This document shows positions 54,572 to 63,691 of a stretch of DNA of 64,000 nt, piece by piece. How positions within the stretch are numbered: position 1 is the first letter of the stretch; the number at the start of each line of letters is the position of its first letter. The stretch comes from Flavobacterium glycines (GTDB taxonomy: Bacteria; Bacteroidota; Bacteroidia; Flavobacteriales; Flavobacteriaceae). A program made the position numbers and the translations under genes. Under the pieces are notes generated by a model, which did no database searches, was not told where the DNA came from, and worked only from the letters and a program-made list of their open reading frames with translations. The stretch lies in contig NZ_FNEO01000001.1 of assembly GCF_900100165.1 (NCBI RefSeq), forward strand, positions 1,798,001-1,862,000, written 5' to 3'.

Positions 54572-56431
54572 TTATCCTTTTAACCAGGCCTCTTTTAATT
54601 GTTTTTTAGATTCATCTGTTACTGTAATGTTTTCTTTTTCTTCATTAGGAAATTTTACGGTTCCTTTTAGAAGTTCTTCTTTACCATTACGTTTAATTTT
54701 TACGATAATAGGTTCGTTTTCTTTCCATTTGGTACTTTGGTTAATCAGGTCGTAAATGTTGTCATAAGTATAAGCTATGTCGTTAATGGATAAGATAATA
54801 TCGCCGCCTTTTAATTTAAGATTATCAAAGAATATATTTAATTCCATATCGGGAACAACAAAAATTTCTTTAGAAGCAGGATTCACATTCACATAAGGAG
54901 TACTGTTGTCTTTTAAGAAAATAGCTCCCGGCACTTGAATTTTTGATTTTCCAAGTCCCATTTTGGCTAAATAAACTTCATAAGGAATAGGAGTAGGTCC
55001 GGCTACATAGGTTTTTAAAAAATCGCCCACTTCAGGATAGCTTAATTCAGTTATTTTATCAAAAAGTTCTTCATCATTAAATGGTTTTGAAATACCATAT
55101 TCATTTGATAATTTTTGCATCAAATCCAGAATCCCTCTTTGGCCATTACTTTTTTCGCGAATAATAATATCGATACACATTCCAATTAATGCTCCTTTTT
55201 GGTACACATTTAAGTATTGACTTTTATAAGGTTCTTTTAAGACATTAGCGCTCATTGTAGTAAATGGCATTGTATCGTTGAGAGCTTTGGCTTCTTCAAT
55301 TTTTTCTGCCATTCGGTTATAGAAATCAGTTTCAGAAATCAAACCTTGATCTATTTGAAAAAGATTAGCAAAATATTCAGTCACACCTTCGTACATCCAC
55401 AAATGTTGGGACATTTTTGGCGCATTATAATCAAAATCCTGAATTTCTTTTGAATGAATGGTTAGTGGAGTTACAATATGAAAGAATTCATGTGAAACAA
55501 CATCCATCATTGATTTTACTAATTCGTCTTTTTCCATCATTTCCGGCAATACCACAGTAGTTGCTGTGGGATGTTCCAGTGCTCCAAAGCCATGTGCGTC
55601 GTTTTCTTTTAAACTGGATAAATATAAAAGAACCGAATATTTTTTAGTCGAATTGATTTTACCTAAGAACTTTTTTTGAGCCGTCATCATGGTTTTCATT
55701 TCAGGTGTAATGCTCTCGGCGGTATATTTTCCGGTTGGAGAATACACACATATTTGAATATCCATACCATCTACGTTAAAAGTAGTATAATCAGGTTTAG
55801 AATACATAATTGGGTTTTCAACCAATTCGGCATAACGAGAAGTTACAAAAAGATCCGTTGTTACACTACTGTCTTTATCAATCATAGAAGTAGCTCCCCA
55901 CAGATTGTCAGGATGATTGATACTGAGTTGATATGGAGTTGCCAGGAAATTGTCAAAATACCCAATAAAGCAGTGTGTGTTAATCATAAAATTTTCAGCT
56001 GCGGCAATATTGGATCCGGCTGGTGAAAAAACATCATCCTGACCAAATCCGGTTCCTTTTTCGGTATCAAAAGTGTCGCTTACTAAGTAAGTTATTTTGT
56101 TTAAAGATTTTGCTTTGGAAATTGTCCACGAATTTTGGTCTGTTTTTTTAACAGTCAGCAAGTTGCCTTTTTTGTCGTAAGCTTTTAAATCTTCGATGTA
56201 TTTTCCATAGTTATCTTCAGAATAGGTTCCCGGAACGGTTTTAGGAATGTGATAACTAATTTCGTTAGAGTTTATTTTAGGTGCATTTACAGTAACTAAA
56301 ACCTGATCGTTTTTTACCTCATTCAAATTGATGCTGGCCTGAATAATTGCTGTTTTGCTTTTGTTGTTATTAATGGTTTTACAGCTCCAAAGTAATGAAG
56401 TGAAAGCAAATGCAAATAATAATTTTCTCAT
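54572..56431 (-). CDS. M61-family metallopeptidase with PDZ domain
   Basis: 619 residues, lipoprotein-like signal (FAFTSLLWSC). The zinc site HEFFH is in SHEFFHIVTPLTIHSKE near residue 316, with the third ligand in EGVTEYFANL. The N-terminal half is the beta domain typical of M61 (glycyl aminopeptidase family), and ~500-590 is a PDZ-like segment (GGDIILSINDIAYTYDN). It probably acts in the periplasm on peptides. Upstream of the DUF4369 gene, same strand. Confidence 0.93.
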   Translation of the reverse strand: MRKLLFAFAFTSLLWSCKTINNNKSKTAIIQASINLNEVKNDQVLVTVNAPKINSNEISYHIPKTVPGTYSEDNYGKYIEDLKAYDKKGNLLTVKKTDQNSWTISKAKSLNKITYLVSDTFDTEKGTGFGQDDVFSPAGSNIAAAENFMINTHCFIGYFDNFLATPYQLSINHPDNLWGATSMIDKDSSVTTDLFVTSRYAELVENPIMYSKPDYTTFNVDGMDIQICVYSPTGKYTAESITPEMKTMMTAQKKFLGKINSTKKYSVLLYLSSLKENDAHGFGALEHPTATTVVLPEMMEKDELVKSMMDVVSHEFFHIVTPLTIHSKEIQDFDYNAPKMSQHLWMYEGVTEYFANLFQIDQGLISETDFYNRMAEKIEEAKALNDTMPFTTMSANVLKEPYKSQYLNVYQKGALIGMCIDIIIREKSNGQRGILDLMQKLSNEYGISKPFNDEELFDKITELSYPEVGDFLKTYVAGPTPIPYEVYLAKMGLGKSKIQVPGAIFLKDNSTPYVNVNPASKEIFVVPDMELNIFFDNLKLKGGDIILSINDIAYTYDNIYDLINQSTKWKENEPIIVKIKRNGKEELLKGTVKFPNEEKENITVTDESKKQLKEAWLKG

Positions 56432-56486
56432 GTAATGTTTAGGTATTAAATAGTTTTTCGCTGTTTTGAACAGTGCAAATGAGATA

Positions 56487-56516
56487 AAAAAAACACTCGT
56501 TTTTAAGAGTGTTTCT
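56487..56516 (-). terminator. Rho-independent terminator of the DUF2805 gene
   Basis: On the minus strand AAACACTC ttaaaaac GAGTGTTT followed by T's, directly after the stop codon. Confidence 0.88.
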
Positions 56517-56520
56517 AAGA

Positions 56521-56802
56521 TTAGTCTAATTTGTTTTTGATATAATATTTTCCATCTAAATCGTCATCAAAATCATCAATTTTAAGCGGTTTCGGTTTCG
56601 GTTTAGTAGCTGTAGCTTTCTTTTTCCACATTTCAAATTTTTCCAGAGGCATCTTTTTTTTCATGATTTCCAGAACTTCTTTTTCAGCCAATCCAAACTC
56701 TTTTTTTATAATTTCGAATGGATTTCTTTCCTCCAGGGCTAATGTGACAAGCTTTTCAGTTTGCTCAAAGCTAAGTTCTTTACGGTTACTCTTTTTCATC
56801 AC
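56521..56802 (-). CDS. TIGR03643/DUF2805-family protein
   Basis: 93 residues, strongly basic with an acidic tail (KIDDFDDDLDGKYYI). The N-terminal ELSFEQTEKLVTLALEERNPFEIIKKEFGLAEKEVLEIMKKKM matches the short helix-turn-helix-like TIGR03643 family. MMKK has two possible ATGs, and 56802 is used. Role unknown, possibly nucleic-acid binding. A good terminator follows. Confidence 0.85.
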   Translation of the reverse strand: MMKKSNRKELSFEQTEKLVTLALEERNPFEIIKKEFGLAEKEVLEIMKKKMPLEKFEMWKKKATATKPKPKPLKIDDFDDDLDGKYYIKNKLD

Positions 56803-57027
56803 GTGAAAATTTATTCTAAATAGTTTTTTTTAAATTAAAATGATTTTATAATAGATTTCAATATTAATAAAAAAAATAATTATTTCACATTTTCCGCGGT
56901 TTTTTTTGTTTAGTTTTTTAGGCTTTGTATTAGCCATCCAAGAAACGATTCGTTTTTGAATAATTCGTGTTTATAGCTTTGAATATTAAGCTTTTCTTAA
57001 ATTTTATGTCAAATACTAATTGAGATT

Positions 57028-57147
57028 TTATGCTTCTTTTACAAAAACAAATTGATAAATGAATCCAGATGCAAAGCGCTCCTCTAATTTAATACCTTCT
57101 GAGATGAAAAATGAGCTGAATTTCTGTGAGTATTGATAGTTAGAATA
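57028..57147 (-). pseudogene. Possible gene remnant
   Basis: On the minus strand this 120-bp stretch reads YSNYQYSQKFSSFF, then ISEGIKLEERFASGFIYQ and FVFVKEA, ending at TAA. It has natural-looking codon use but a stop immediately upstream and no start, so it looks like the last ~39 codons of a lost gene. No family recognised. The rest of 56803-57178 is AT-rich, with no clear element. Confidence 0.35.
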
Positions 57148-57178
57148 TTAATTACATTCATGTTTGCTCAAATCTTTT

Positions 57179-58069
57179 TTATTTTTTTAGACGGATGTTC
57201 ATAAAAATTATGGCAGCAATAATTAAAAAAATACCCAGCCATTGCTCTAAAATAACTTTCTCCGCTAATAGAAAATAGGCCATCATGACCGAAACAGGTA
57301 ATTCTAATGTAGAAACAATACTTCCCAATCCAATACCTGTGAGAGGGAATCCCATATTGAGTAACAGGGGAGGAATTATAGTTCCAAATAAGGATAAAAT
57401 AAATCCCCACTTGATGAAAATAGAAAAATTAAAAGCCGTATTCTGGGTTAAAAGCCCAAAGACAATTACTATCAATGCACCTCCAATAATCATAAATAAA
57501 CTGCGTTGCAACGAAGAAATTTCGACAGCAATTTTATTAGAACTATACATATTGGCAGTATAAGCAGCCGCGGCTAATAATCCCCAAAAGAAGCCTTTCC
57601 ATTCAATAACAAGGCTTTCATGAAGTAAATTTGTTGCTAAAACAGTTCCTGTTAATGTGAGCAGGACCGAAAAGATTTTTTGGGTTGAAGGCCGTTTTTT
57701 ATCTAAAAACATTTCGAGAACGACTCCCATCCAAACCGTTTGCATCAACAAAACGATACTAATAGAAACAGCAACATATTTTACGGATAGGTAATAAAAA
57801 ACACTTGTAAAACCTATGGACGTTCCTGCAAGGATTAGCTGGCGTATTTGATGTTTAGATACTTGAACTTCTTTTTTGTTCGTGCTTTTTTTTTGAAAAA
57901 GATTAAGAATTATCAATCCGACAAGGCCTAACGAAAATTGAGAACCACTTAATTCGGCAGTAGTATAACCTTCTAAATAAGCCATTTTAACAAAAGTAGC
58001 AAGCATACCATAACAACTGGCTCCTAATCCTACAAGTAATACCCCTTTTAAAGTTTTGTTTTTAATCAT
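57179..58069 (-). CDS. DMT-superfamily transporter (EamA type)
   Basis: 296 residues, ten hydrophobic helices in two EamA halves. The first begins GVLLVGLGASCYGMLATFVKMAYLEG (shortened match GASCYGMLATFVK), the second around VIEWKGFFWGLLAAAAYTANM. The end has ELPVSVMMAYFLLAEKVILEQWLG, a hallmark of the second EamA repeat. It moves small metabolites, substrate unknown. Confidence 0.92.
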   Translation of the reverse strand: MIKNKTLKGVLLVGLGASCYGMLATFVKMAYLEGYTTAELSGSQFSLGLVGLIILNLFQKKSTNKKEVQVSKHQIRQLILAGTSIGFTSVFYYLSVKYVAVSISIVLLMQTVWMGVVLEMFLDKKRPSTQKIFSVLLTLTGTVLATNLLHESLVIEWKGFFWGLLAAAAYTANMYSSNKIAVEISSLQRSLFMIIGGALIVIVFGLLTQNTAFNFSIFIKWGFILSLFGTIIPPLLLNMGFPLTGIGLGSIVSTLELPVSVMMAYFLLAEKVILEQWLGIFLIIAAIIFMNIRLKK

Positions 58070-58139
58070 TACCGCCTTTTTTGACTCTGTAAAAATAGGA
58101 ATTACAATAAGGAAACAAAACTTTAAAAGGGGTGAAATA

Positions 58140-59306
58140 TTAAAACAAGTCTTGTAATGGTGTACTTTTTATCCCGATTTTATGGTAATCAAAAGCCATT
58201 TTTTCTTTTAATAAACTCGCATAGACAGATCTAAAGTCAATTTGGTATTTCAAATCACCTTGAGATAAATCAGCAAGGTTAGGATTGTTCCCTATGACTT
58301 TTCCTTGGTTTTGTCCGCCTATTACAAACATTGGTGCAGCGGTTCCGTGATCGGTACCGTTTCCGTTGTCTTTTACTCTTCGTCCAAATTCAGAAAAAAC
58401 AACGATTGTTACATTTTGAAGTAAATTGGCTTTTTTCAAATCCTGATAAAAGCTGTATAAAGCGCTGTCTAATTCTTTGAATTTATTGTTTTGAATGGTT
58501 AATTGATTGTCATGTGTGTCATAACCACCTTGTGAAGTGTAGTAGACTTTCGAATTTAAATTTCCTTTAATCAATCGGGCAATCCATTCCAGATTTTTCC
58601 CTAATGCATTTTTAGGGTAGGTGGTTTCGGCGGTTGATTTGCCTAAGGCAGTCTGAATTTCTTCTGAACCTTCTAAAACCGAATTGGCTACTTTTCGAAC
58701 AAAATCTAAGGAAGGATTTTCAGATAAAACATCTGTTTCTTCTTTGATGTTTTTGATTTTAAATCGGTCTGGATCTTTTACAGTAATAGAGTTTGGACTA
58801 TCTCCTTTTAAAGATAAATTATCAATTGAATCGATGTTAATTCCCGCTGTAGGAGTGTGCGTTACACATTGTAAATCTAAATAGCGTCCCAGCCAGCCTT
58901 CGTTGATATATTGACTTGAATCGGAAGCGGTTTGCCATATTTCCTGACTTCTAAAATGCGATCGATTCGGCTCAGGATAACCTACGTTTTGAATCACGGA
59001 TAAATCGCCATTTTGTTGCATTTGAGCAAATCCTTTTAACGAAGGATGGAATCCCATGCCTTTAGTGGTCGAAATCACTTCGTTTTTAGAAATAGCAATA
59101 TTGGGACGCAAGTCATAATACAAAGGATCTTCAAAAGGGATGAACGTATTTAATCCGTCGTTTCCGCCATTCAATTGGACAAAAACTAAGCATTGTTCTC
59201 CTATAATCAGGTTTTTTTGAGTAGCATAAGAAAACAAAAAATTAGGAAGCAACAGGGTTCCTCCTGTTAATGTTCCTGTAAGCGATAGAAAATTTCTTCT
59301 GTTCAT
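58140..59306 (-). CDS. DUF1501 secreted protein
   Basis: 388 residues. Tat-like N-terminus (MNRRNFLSLTGTLTGG with RR at 3-4) and signal. The sequence follows the DUF1501 pattern: VQLNGGNDGLNTFIPFEDP, GYPEPNRSHFRS(Q)E, GGYDTHDNQ and VFSEFGRRVKDNGNGTDHGTAAPMFV. This is an alkaline-phosphatase/sulfatase-like fold. The neighbouring DUF1800 gene starts upstream, 27 bp away. The pair is widespread in Bacteroidota and planctomycetes, with unknown role. Confidence 0.93.
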   Translation of the reverse strand: MNRRNFLSLTGTLTGGTLLLPNFLFSYATQKNLIIGEQCLVFVQLNGGNDGLNTFIPFEDPLYYDLRPNIAISKNEVISTTKGMGFHPSLKGFAQMQQNGDLSVIQNVGYPEPNRSHFRSQEIWQTASDSSQYINEGWLGRYLDLQCVTHTPTAGINIDSIDNLSLKGDSPNSITVKDPDRFKIKNIKEETDVLSENPSLDFVRKVANSVLEGSEEIQTALGKSTAETTYPKNALGKNLEWIARLIKGNLNSKVYYTSQGGYDTHDNQLTIQNNKFKELDSALYSFYQDLKKANLLQNVTIVVFSEFGRRVKDNGNGTDHGTAAPMFVIGGQNQGKVIGNNPNLADLSQGDLKYQIDFRSVYASLLKEKMAFDYHKIGIKSTPLQDLF

Positions 59307-59333
59307 AATCAGATAATTAAAGGGAGGTTGCTT

Positions 59334-60728
59334 TTAAATTAATTGAAATTCAGGTTCTTTAACTATTGCATTAAAAAGTCGTAAAACCGCTTGATTGGCA
59401 TTTTGAGCATAGGCATCAAAATCGTATTTCAGGATATTTTCAAAGTCTTTCTGACTTTCGTTGTCTATTTTAAATAATAATCTGTTCGATAACTCGCCAA
59501 TGATTTCTTTGTTAGTGCCCTGTTTCCAATTTAGATTAACCGTAGTTTTTCTGAAATTGGGGCGATTATCATTTTCCTCCATCATAGTTCCCATGGCTTT
59601 TTGGTTGAAAATTTCTCTTCCGCTGCAATACAAATCAGCCAGGTTGTTGCGCTGTAAATAAATTTGTGATGTCAGCCATGATTTGCCGCCTTCCCAACCT
59701 TTTACATTAGGCTGGTTAAATAAATCCATGCCTTGTCCTTTTAGAAATGCCACTATCGGTCGGTTCGTTCTTGGATTAATTTGCAATTCGGAAAGGATAT
59801 GTAAACTGTATTCCAAAGGATTTTTGATTTTGGAACCGGCCGTTTTTTTATCAAATTCTTCGGTAATTATTTTTTCCAATAAAGGTTTGATTTCAAAATT
59901 CTGCTTTCTGAAATAATCACCATAATAGGTTACCAGGGTTTCGCTTGGTGTATCATAAATAAACCATTGCAGAATTTTACGGGTAAAAAGATAGGGACTG
60001 TTTTTTTGTTTGAAGATAATATCAACGATGTCATCTGCTTTAAAATGTCCTTTTTTGCCCAAATAAACAATTTCAGAATCGTCGGCAATTCGGTCATGAT
60101 AAATACCGCCATTATCTCCATAACTAAGACCAGCTAAGGCTTTCGCTCCGTTTTTGATATCGTCTTCGGTATAGTTGCCAATGCCCAGAGTGAAAAGTTC
60201 CAGTAACTCCCGACTTAAATTTTCGTTGATTTTTCCTTTTCGGTTGTCCACATTATCTAGATAGCGAATCATCGCATTACTCTTGATAATGGCTTTCGTT
60301 AATTCTTTAAAATTACCAAAAGCATGTTTTCTAAGTAGTTGGTTATGTTCAAAAATCCAATAATTGACTTTTACTTTTTGATAAGTAGCCACAAAATGAT
60401 TGTGTAACAGCAAGGTCATTTTTTCCCGAAGCGGAAAAGGGTCGTTTCTCATCTTGTCTATCCACCAGAATTTCATTTCTAAGGAAGTAAGGGCTTCCTG
60501 TCTTTGAAATTCTTGTTTTTTTTCTCTGTCTAATGCCCCGTTTTTTTGACGTTGCGCTCTAAATTCAGCCAGTGTTTGGGGGCTGTCTTTTAGAAAATCG
60601 GGTAGGTTGTTGTTAAAATCAGTTTTGAAGGAAGCTTCAAGGAATCTAGAAATTCCCATTTTTTCAATGTTTGCTGCTTGCTGGTTTGAAAAGCCCAAAC
60701 GGAGGGACCAAAGAGTGTTGTGGTTCAT
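59334..60728 (-). CDS. DUF1800 protein
   Basis: 464 residues. DUF1800 pattern: WWIDKMRNDPFPLREKMTLLLHNHFV, NENLSRELLELFTLGIGNYTEDD, SPYLFTRKILQWFIYD and FLKGQGMDLFNQPNVKGWEGGKSW. No signal peptide is evident. It is co-transcribed with DUF1501. The catalytic function is unknown. It is generally thought to work with the DUF1501 protein. Confidence 0.93.
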   Translation of the reverse strand: MNHNTLWSLRLGFSNQQAANIEKMGISRFLEASFKTDFNNNLPDFLKDSPQTLAEFRAQRQKNGALDREKKQEFQRQEALTSLEMKFWWIDKMRNDPFPLREKMTLLLHNHFVATYQKVKVNYWIFEHNQLLRKHAFGNFKELTKAIIKSNAMIRYLDNVDNRKGKINENLSRELLELFTLGIGNYTEDDIKNGAKALAGLSYGDNGGIYHDRIADDSEIVYLGKKGHFKADDIVDIIFKQKNSPYLFTRKILQWFIYDTPSETLVTYYGDYFRKQNFEIKPLLEKIITEEFDKKTAGSKIKNPLEYSLHILSELQINPRTNRPIVAFLKGQGMDLFNQPNVKGWEGGKSWLTSQIYLQRNNLADLYCSGREIFNQKAMGTMMEENDNRPNFRKTTVNLNWKQGTNKEIIGELSNRLLFKIDNESQKDFENILKYDFDAYAQNANQAVLRLFNAIVKEPEFQLI

Positions 60729-60751
60729 AACGAGTAGGATTTAGCCCCGTA

Positions 60752-60769
60752 CCGAGACTTCAGTATCGG
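60752..60769. other. Imperfect palindrome upstream of the DUF1800 gene
   Basis: CCGAGACTTCAGTATCGG: outer CCGA/TCGG and inner ACT/AGT pair. It lies 23 bp before the ATG. It could be an operator or part of a dispersed GC-rich repeat. The rest of 60729-60939 holds the divergent promoters, with no other element seen. Confidence 0.4.
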
Positions 60770-60939
60770 GATGGTTTTTGTTTGGTTGTTGGTAATTAAG
60801 ATGTTAAATAAAGCAAAAGGTTTAATGAAATCCAATTTTTATTTTGTTTTCAAAAAAAATAGTTGTCAGGGTAGGGAAAATGTGCTTATGGTTGTCTTAT
60901 TGTAGAAAGTGATTTTTACGAACCATTATTATTTGAATT

Positions 60940-61401
60940 ATGAAAAGTATAAAAATAATTGCAGCATTTATTTTTTTGGGGTCAATTGCCATAAATGCTC
61001 AGGAAGCTAAAGTAAAAAGTGAGACCACAGTCAATAATCATTCCGACAGCATGTCTTATTATCAAAAACGTGGTGTAGAAGACGCTCAGTATGAGTTGGC
61101 ATTTACCGCTGAAACTAAAGAAAAGGGAAAGTCTTTTTGGAAAGAACAAAAAGAATACGAAAAAGCCTTGAAGCAAAAAGATAGAAAAGCGTATCGGGCT
61201 TATATGGCGGCGAAGAAAGAAACCTACATGGAACATTACGATCATTGTGATGGACATTGCCATCATGACCCTATGTTTTATACTTATGCAGGCTATTATT
61301 ACTATGGTTATGAAAGTCCTTATTATCAAAGAAGCTACAGTCCGTCGACAACTACTACCCGAATTACCGTAGGTGCCCCAAGCCTGCGTTTAGGTCTTTA
61401 A
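60940..61401 (+). CDS. Small secreted His/Tyr-rich protein
   Basis: 153 residues with a signal peptide (1-20, ending INAQ). The middle is charged and helical (EKGKSFWKEQKEYEKALKQKD). A metal-ligand-rich patch, HYDHCDGHCHHDP, has five histidines and two cysteines, followed by a Tyr-rich stretch (YTYAGYYYYGYESPYYQ). It might bind metal in the envelope. No family recognised. It has its own terminator. Confidence 0.75.
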   Translation: MKSIKIIAAFIFLGSIAINAQEAKVKSETTVNNHSDSMSYYQKRGVEDAQYELAFTAETKEKGKSFWKEQKEYEKALKQKDRKAYRAYMAAKKETYMEHYDHCDGHCHHDPMFYTYAGYYYYGYESPYYQRSYSPSTTTTRITVGAPSLRLGL

Positions 61402-61417
61402 TGCGTTAAAGACTGAG

Positions 61418-61456
61418 AAACTCCGTCTCGTTTTTTAGAACGGGACGGAGTTTTGT
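61418..61456 (+). terminator. Rho-independent terminator of the His-rich gene
   Basis: AAACTCCGTCTCG / CGGGACGGAGTTTT, loop ~9 nt. Confidence 0.85.
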
Positions 61457-61511
61457 TGTTTATACAGCGTTTTATTTCAAAACGAATTATTTCTTAAAAT
61501 TTAGTAATATG

Positions 61512-61549
61512 AGAAAGGCTGTCTTATCAGGACAGCCTTTCTTTTTTTT
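61512..61549 (+). terminator. Second terminator-like hairpin in the same gap
   Basis: AGAAAGGCTGTC ttatca GGACAGCCTTTCT then a run of T's on the plus strand, 56 bp after the first terminator. There is no plus-strand gene between the two. It may back up the first one or block read-through into narK. Confidence 0.8.
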
Positions 61550-61604
61550 AACAATAACCAAAACAGTAATTTGTTTTTATATCCTTTGTGGATTTAAAAT
61601 TATG

Positions 61605-62993
61605 TTATTTAGATTTTACATAAACTACAGCAGGAATTACATCGCCTTTTACTTCGGTTTCTTCTTCTTTGTGTTTAACTGCAAATTTTACAGCCAAAAC
61701 AACAACTCCTGTCATTAGAATTATGATTCCTAATATGTAAAAAGCATTGGTGTAATCAATTAAATCTTTAGTTTGTGCTATTCCGGTTTCATCAATTACA
61801 TCTTTAGAAAATTTAACTGCTTTTGCTTTGAATAAGAAAGCAATCAACATCGCTCCAATGTTTCCTCCTGCACCTACAATTCCTGCAACACTACCTACTG
61901 CTTTTGGATTTACGAAAGGTACCAAGCTGTAAGTAGCTCCGTTTGCCATTTTTAAACTTACTCCAAATAAGAACATTAAAAAGATAGCAACTCCTAATTG
62001 ATCCGTCATACCAAAGAAAATAATTCCGATTCCTTCTAATACAAGTAATAAGGCTAATAATAAATTTTTACCTGAAAAACCATAGCTTTTACCCACTTTG
62101 TCAGCAACGATACCTCCTAAAGGTCTTGCGAAAAGATTGATTAATCCAAAAATACCTGCACAGATTCCGGCTGTTTTTAATGATGCACCAAAAGTATCCG
62201 TGAAGTAAATAGGAGCAAAATTATCAATAGTGATTTCTACACCAAAACAAGCAGCATAAGCAACTGTTAAAACCCAAGTACGGTAATCTTTAACAGCAAG
62301 CATAAAAGTGTTTTCTTTATTGCTGTTTTGAATACCAAGTTCTTTGTAGTTTCCGTTTGGTAAATCTTTAGTATATCTGAAATAGATAAAAGCAAAGAAC
62401 AATAACATGAATCCAGGAACAATCATAGCATATCTCCAGCTGTCTTGTTCAGAACAAAGTCCTAAACCTACACATCCTGCAGCAATTATAGGCATCATGA
62501 TATTAGCTAAACCTGCACCAGCATTACCAAAACCTCCTGCTGTAGCATTTGCCGTTCCTTTAATAGACGGAGCAAACATTACTGAAGTATGAAATTGTGT
62601 AATTACAAATGAAGCTCCAATAACACCAATAGCTAATCTAAAGAAAAGGAAACTTTCATAAGATTGTGAAGTTCCAATTAAAAATACCGGTATCGAACAA
62701 ACTACTAATAACCAGGTGTAGGTTAATCTTGGGCCAAATTTATCCACTAATCTACCGATTAATAGACGGGCAATAATGGTTGCGGATACAGCTGCAATTT
62801 GAATATTTCCTAATTGGTCTTTTGTAAGGTGTAATTGCTCTTTAGCCAATGGCATAAGAGATGACATACCAAACCATGCAAAAAAGGAAAAGAAAAAAGT
62901 TAACCATGTAATGTGAAAGGTACGCATTTGAACGCCTTTTCCACTAAAAATGTTTAAACTTGAAAGCGGTTGATTTGTTGAAATTGAACTCAT
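61605..62993 (-). CDS. MFS nitrate/nitrite transporter (NarK type)
   Basis: 462 residues, 12 helices. NarK-family features include RTFHITWLTFFFSFFAWFG at the N-terminus, the nitrate-signature-like AGGFGNAGAGLANIMMPI, and GLINLFARPLGGIVADKVGKSYGFSGK in the second half. It exchanges or imports nitrate/nitrite. No nitrate reductase lies nearby. A single gene with a ~400-bp upstream region. Confidence 0.9.
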   Translation of the reverse strand: MSSISTNQPLSSLNIFSGKGVQMRTFHITWLTFFFSFFAWFGMSSLMPLAKEQLHLTKDQLGNIQIAAVSATIIARLLIGRLVDKFGPRLTYTWLLVVCSIPVFLIGTSQSYESFLFFRLAIGVIGASFVITQFHTSVMFAPSIKGTANATAGGFGNAGAGLANIMMPIIAAGCVGLGLCSEQDSWRYAMIVPGFMLLFFAFIYFRYTKDLPNGNYKELGIQNSNKENTFMLAVKDYRTWVLTVAYAACFGVEITIDNFAPIYFTDTFGASLKTAGICAGIFGLINLFARPLGGIVADKVGKSYGFSGKNLLLALLLVLEGIGIIFFGMTDQLGVAIFLMFLFGVSLKMANGATYSLVPFVNPKAVGSVAGIVGAGGNIGAMLIAFLFKAKAVKFSKDVIDETGIAQTKDLIDYTNAFYILGIIILMTGVVVLAVKFAVKHKEEETEVKGDVIPAVVYVKSK

Positions 62994-63421
62994 TTTTAAA
63001 GAATTTAATTGTTTATTTTGTCTTGTTTTGTTTTCGCTCGTTTTAAGTAGTGAACTTACGTCTAAGTGTTTTACTTATTCACAAGGCAAAATTACTAGCA
63101 TTGTTTGGATTAAAAGTTGCGAAAACGCAGTTTTTGGAAAATAATTACGTATTTTTACTTAAGTATTTGTTAAGTGTAATGACTTATAGTTACGTATGGA
63201 TAATAAAAACGTACTGTTTGCAAGGGTTTTAAAGCTTTGAGTAGAAAAAAATGAGACTTAGAAACTTTTCTACGTAACTAATTCGTTTTATTGATTTTTG
63301 TTGCATTTTGTGCGAAAAGACTTTTTTAAAAATATGAAACCGCTAGGAGGATACGAAAATTAAGTTGTTGTTGCGCACAATCTTGTCATTCCGTAGGAAT
63401 CTCATCAAGTAATTCTACAAA
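62994..63421. promoter_or_regulatory. Upstream region of the NarK-type gene
   Basis: 428 bp with no credible gene. Three TACGTA palindromes occur at 63146, 63191 and 63271, and a palindrome ATTCCGTAGGAAT at about 63388. The TACGTA sites may be regulator-binding sites for the transporter gene. The remainder is AT-rich. Confidence 0.4.
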
Positions 63422-63478
63422 GAAAAATGCCACACGAAAGGATTCTTGCGGCGTGGGGCTAACCGGGCGGTTGGGGCA
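63422..63478 (+). repeat. GCCACACGAAAGGATTC repeat, copy A
   Basis: GAAAAATGCCACACGAAAGG ATTC, then a G-rich end (GGCGTGGGG, GGGCGGTTGGGG). It matches the element at 63836-63896. Copies A and B bracket the tandem array. Confidence 0.75.
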
Positions 63479-63486
63479 TTATCATA

Positions 63487-63690
63487 CTGTTATAGAACCT
63501 AAAAAAGGCGCAATGGTACTAAAAACATCCTGTAGCGTACTTAAAAAGTACCTTAGGGTACTTAAAAACGCCCATTTGCGGAGTAAAAAAAGACGTTATA
63601 GTACTAAAAAGAGTCCCTTAACGTACTTAAAAAAGACTATTAGATACTTTTTTGGTTTGTATATAGAACCTTTTTGGTTCGTATTAGGGA
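63487..63690. repeat. Short-period array of GTACTTAAAAA-type units
   Basis: About eight units, 19-23 bp apart, each with a conserved GTACTTAAAAA or GTACTAAAAA word and a variable 9-12 bp segment between. Examples are CATCCTGTAGC, GTACCTTAGG, AGACGTTATA and GAGTCCCTTAAC before the core. A Lys-rich frame across it (63453-63728) is produced by the poly-A words and is not a gene. The edges carry TATAGAACCT words on both sides (63492 and 63662). Confidence 0.75.
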
Positions 63691-63691
63691 T

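Noticed and set aside
57168..57410. 80-residue frame overlapping the DMT transporter end
   Set aside because: It is in another frame of a clear membrane-protein gene.
63050..63232. 60-residue frame upstream of narK
   Set aside because: No start context, AT-rich low-complexity hydrophobic translation. The stretch reads better as regulatory DNA.
63487..63690. CRISPR array
   Set aside because: Repeats are only ~11 bp and spacers ~10 bp, period 19-23 bp, and no cas gene is near.
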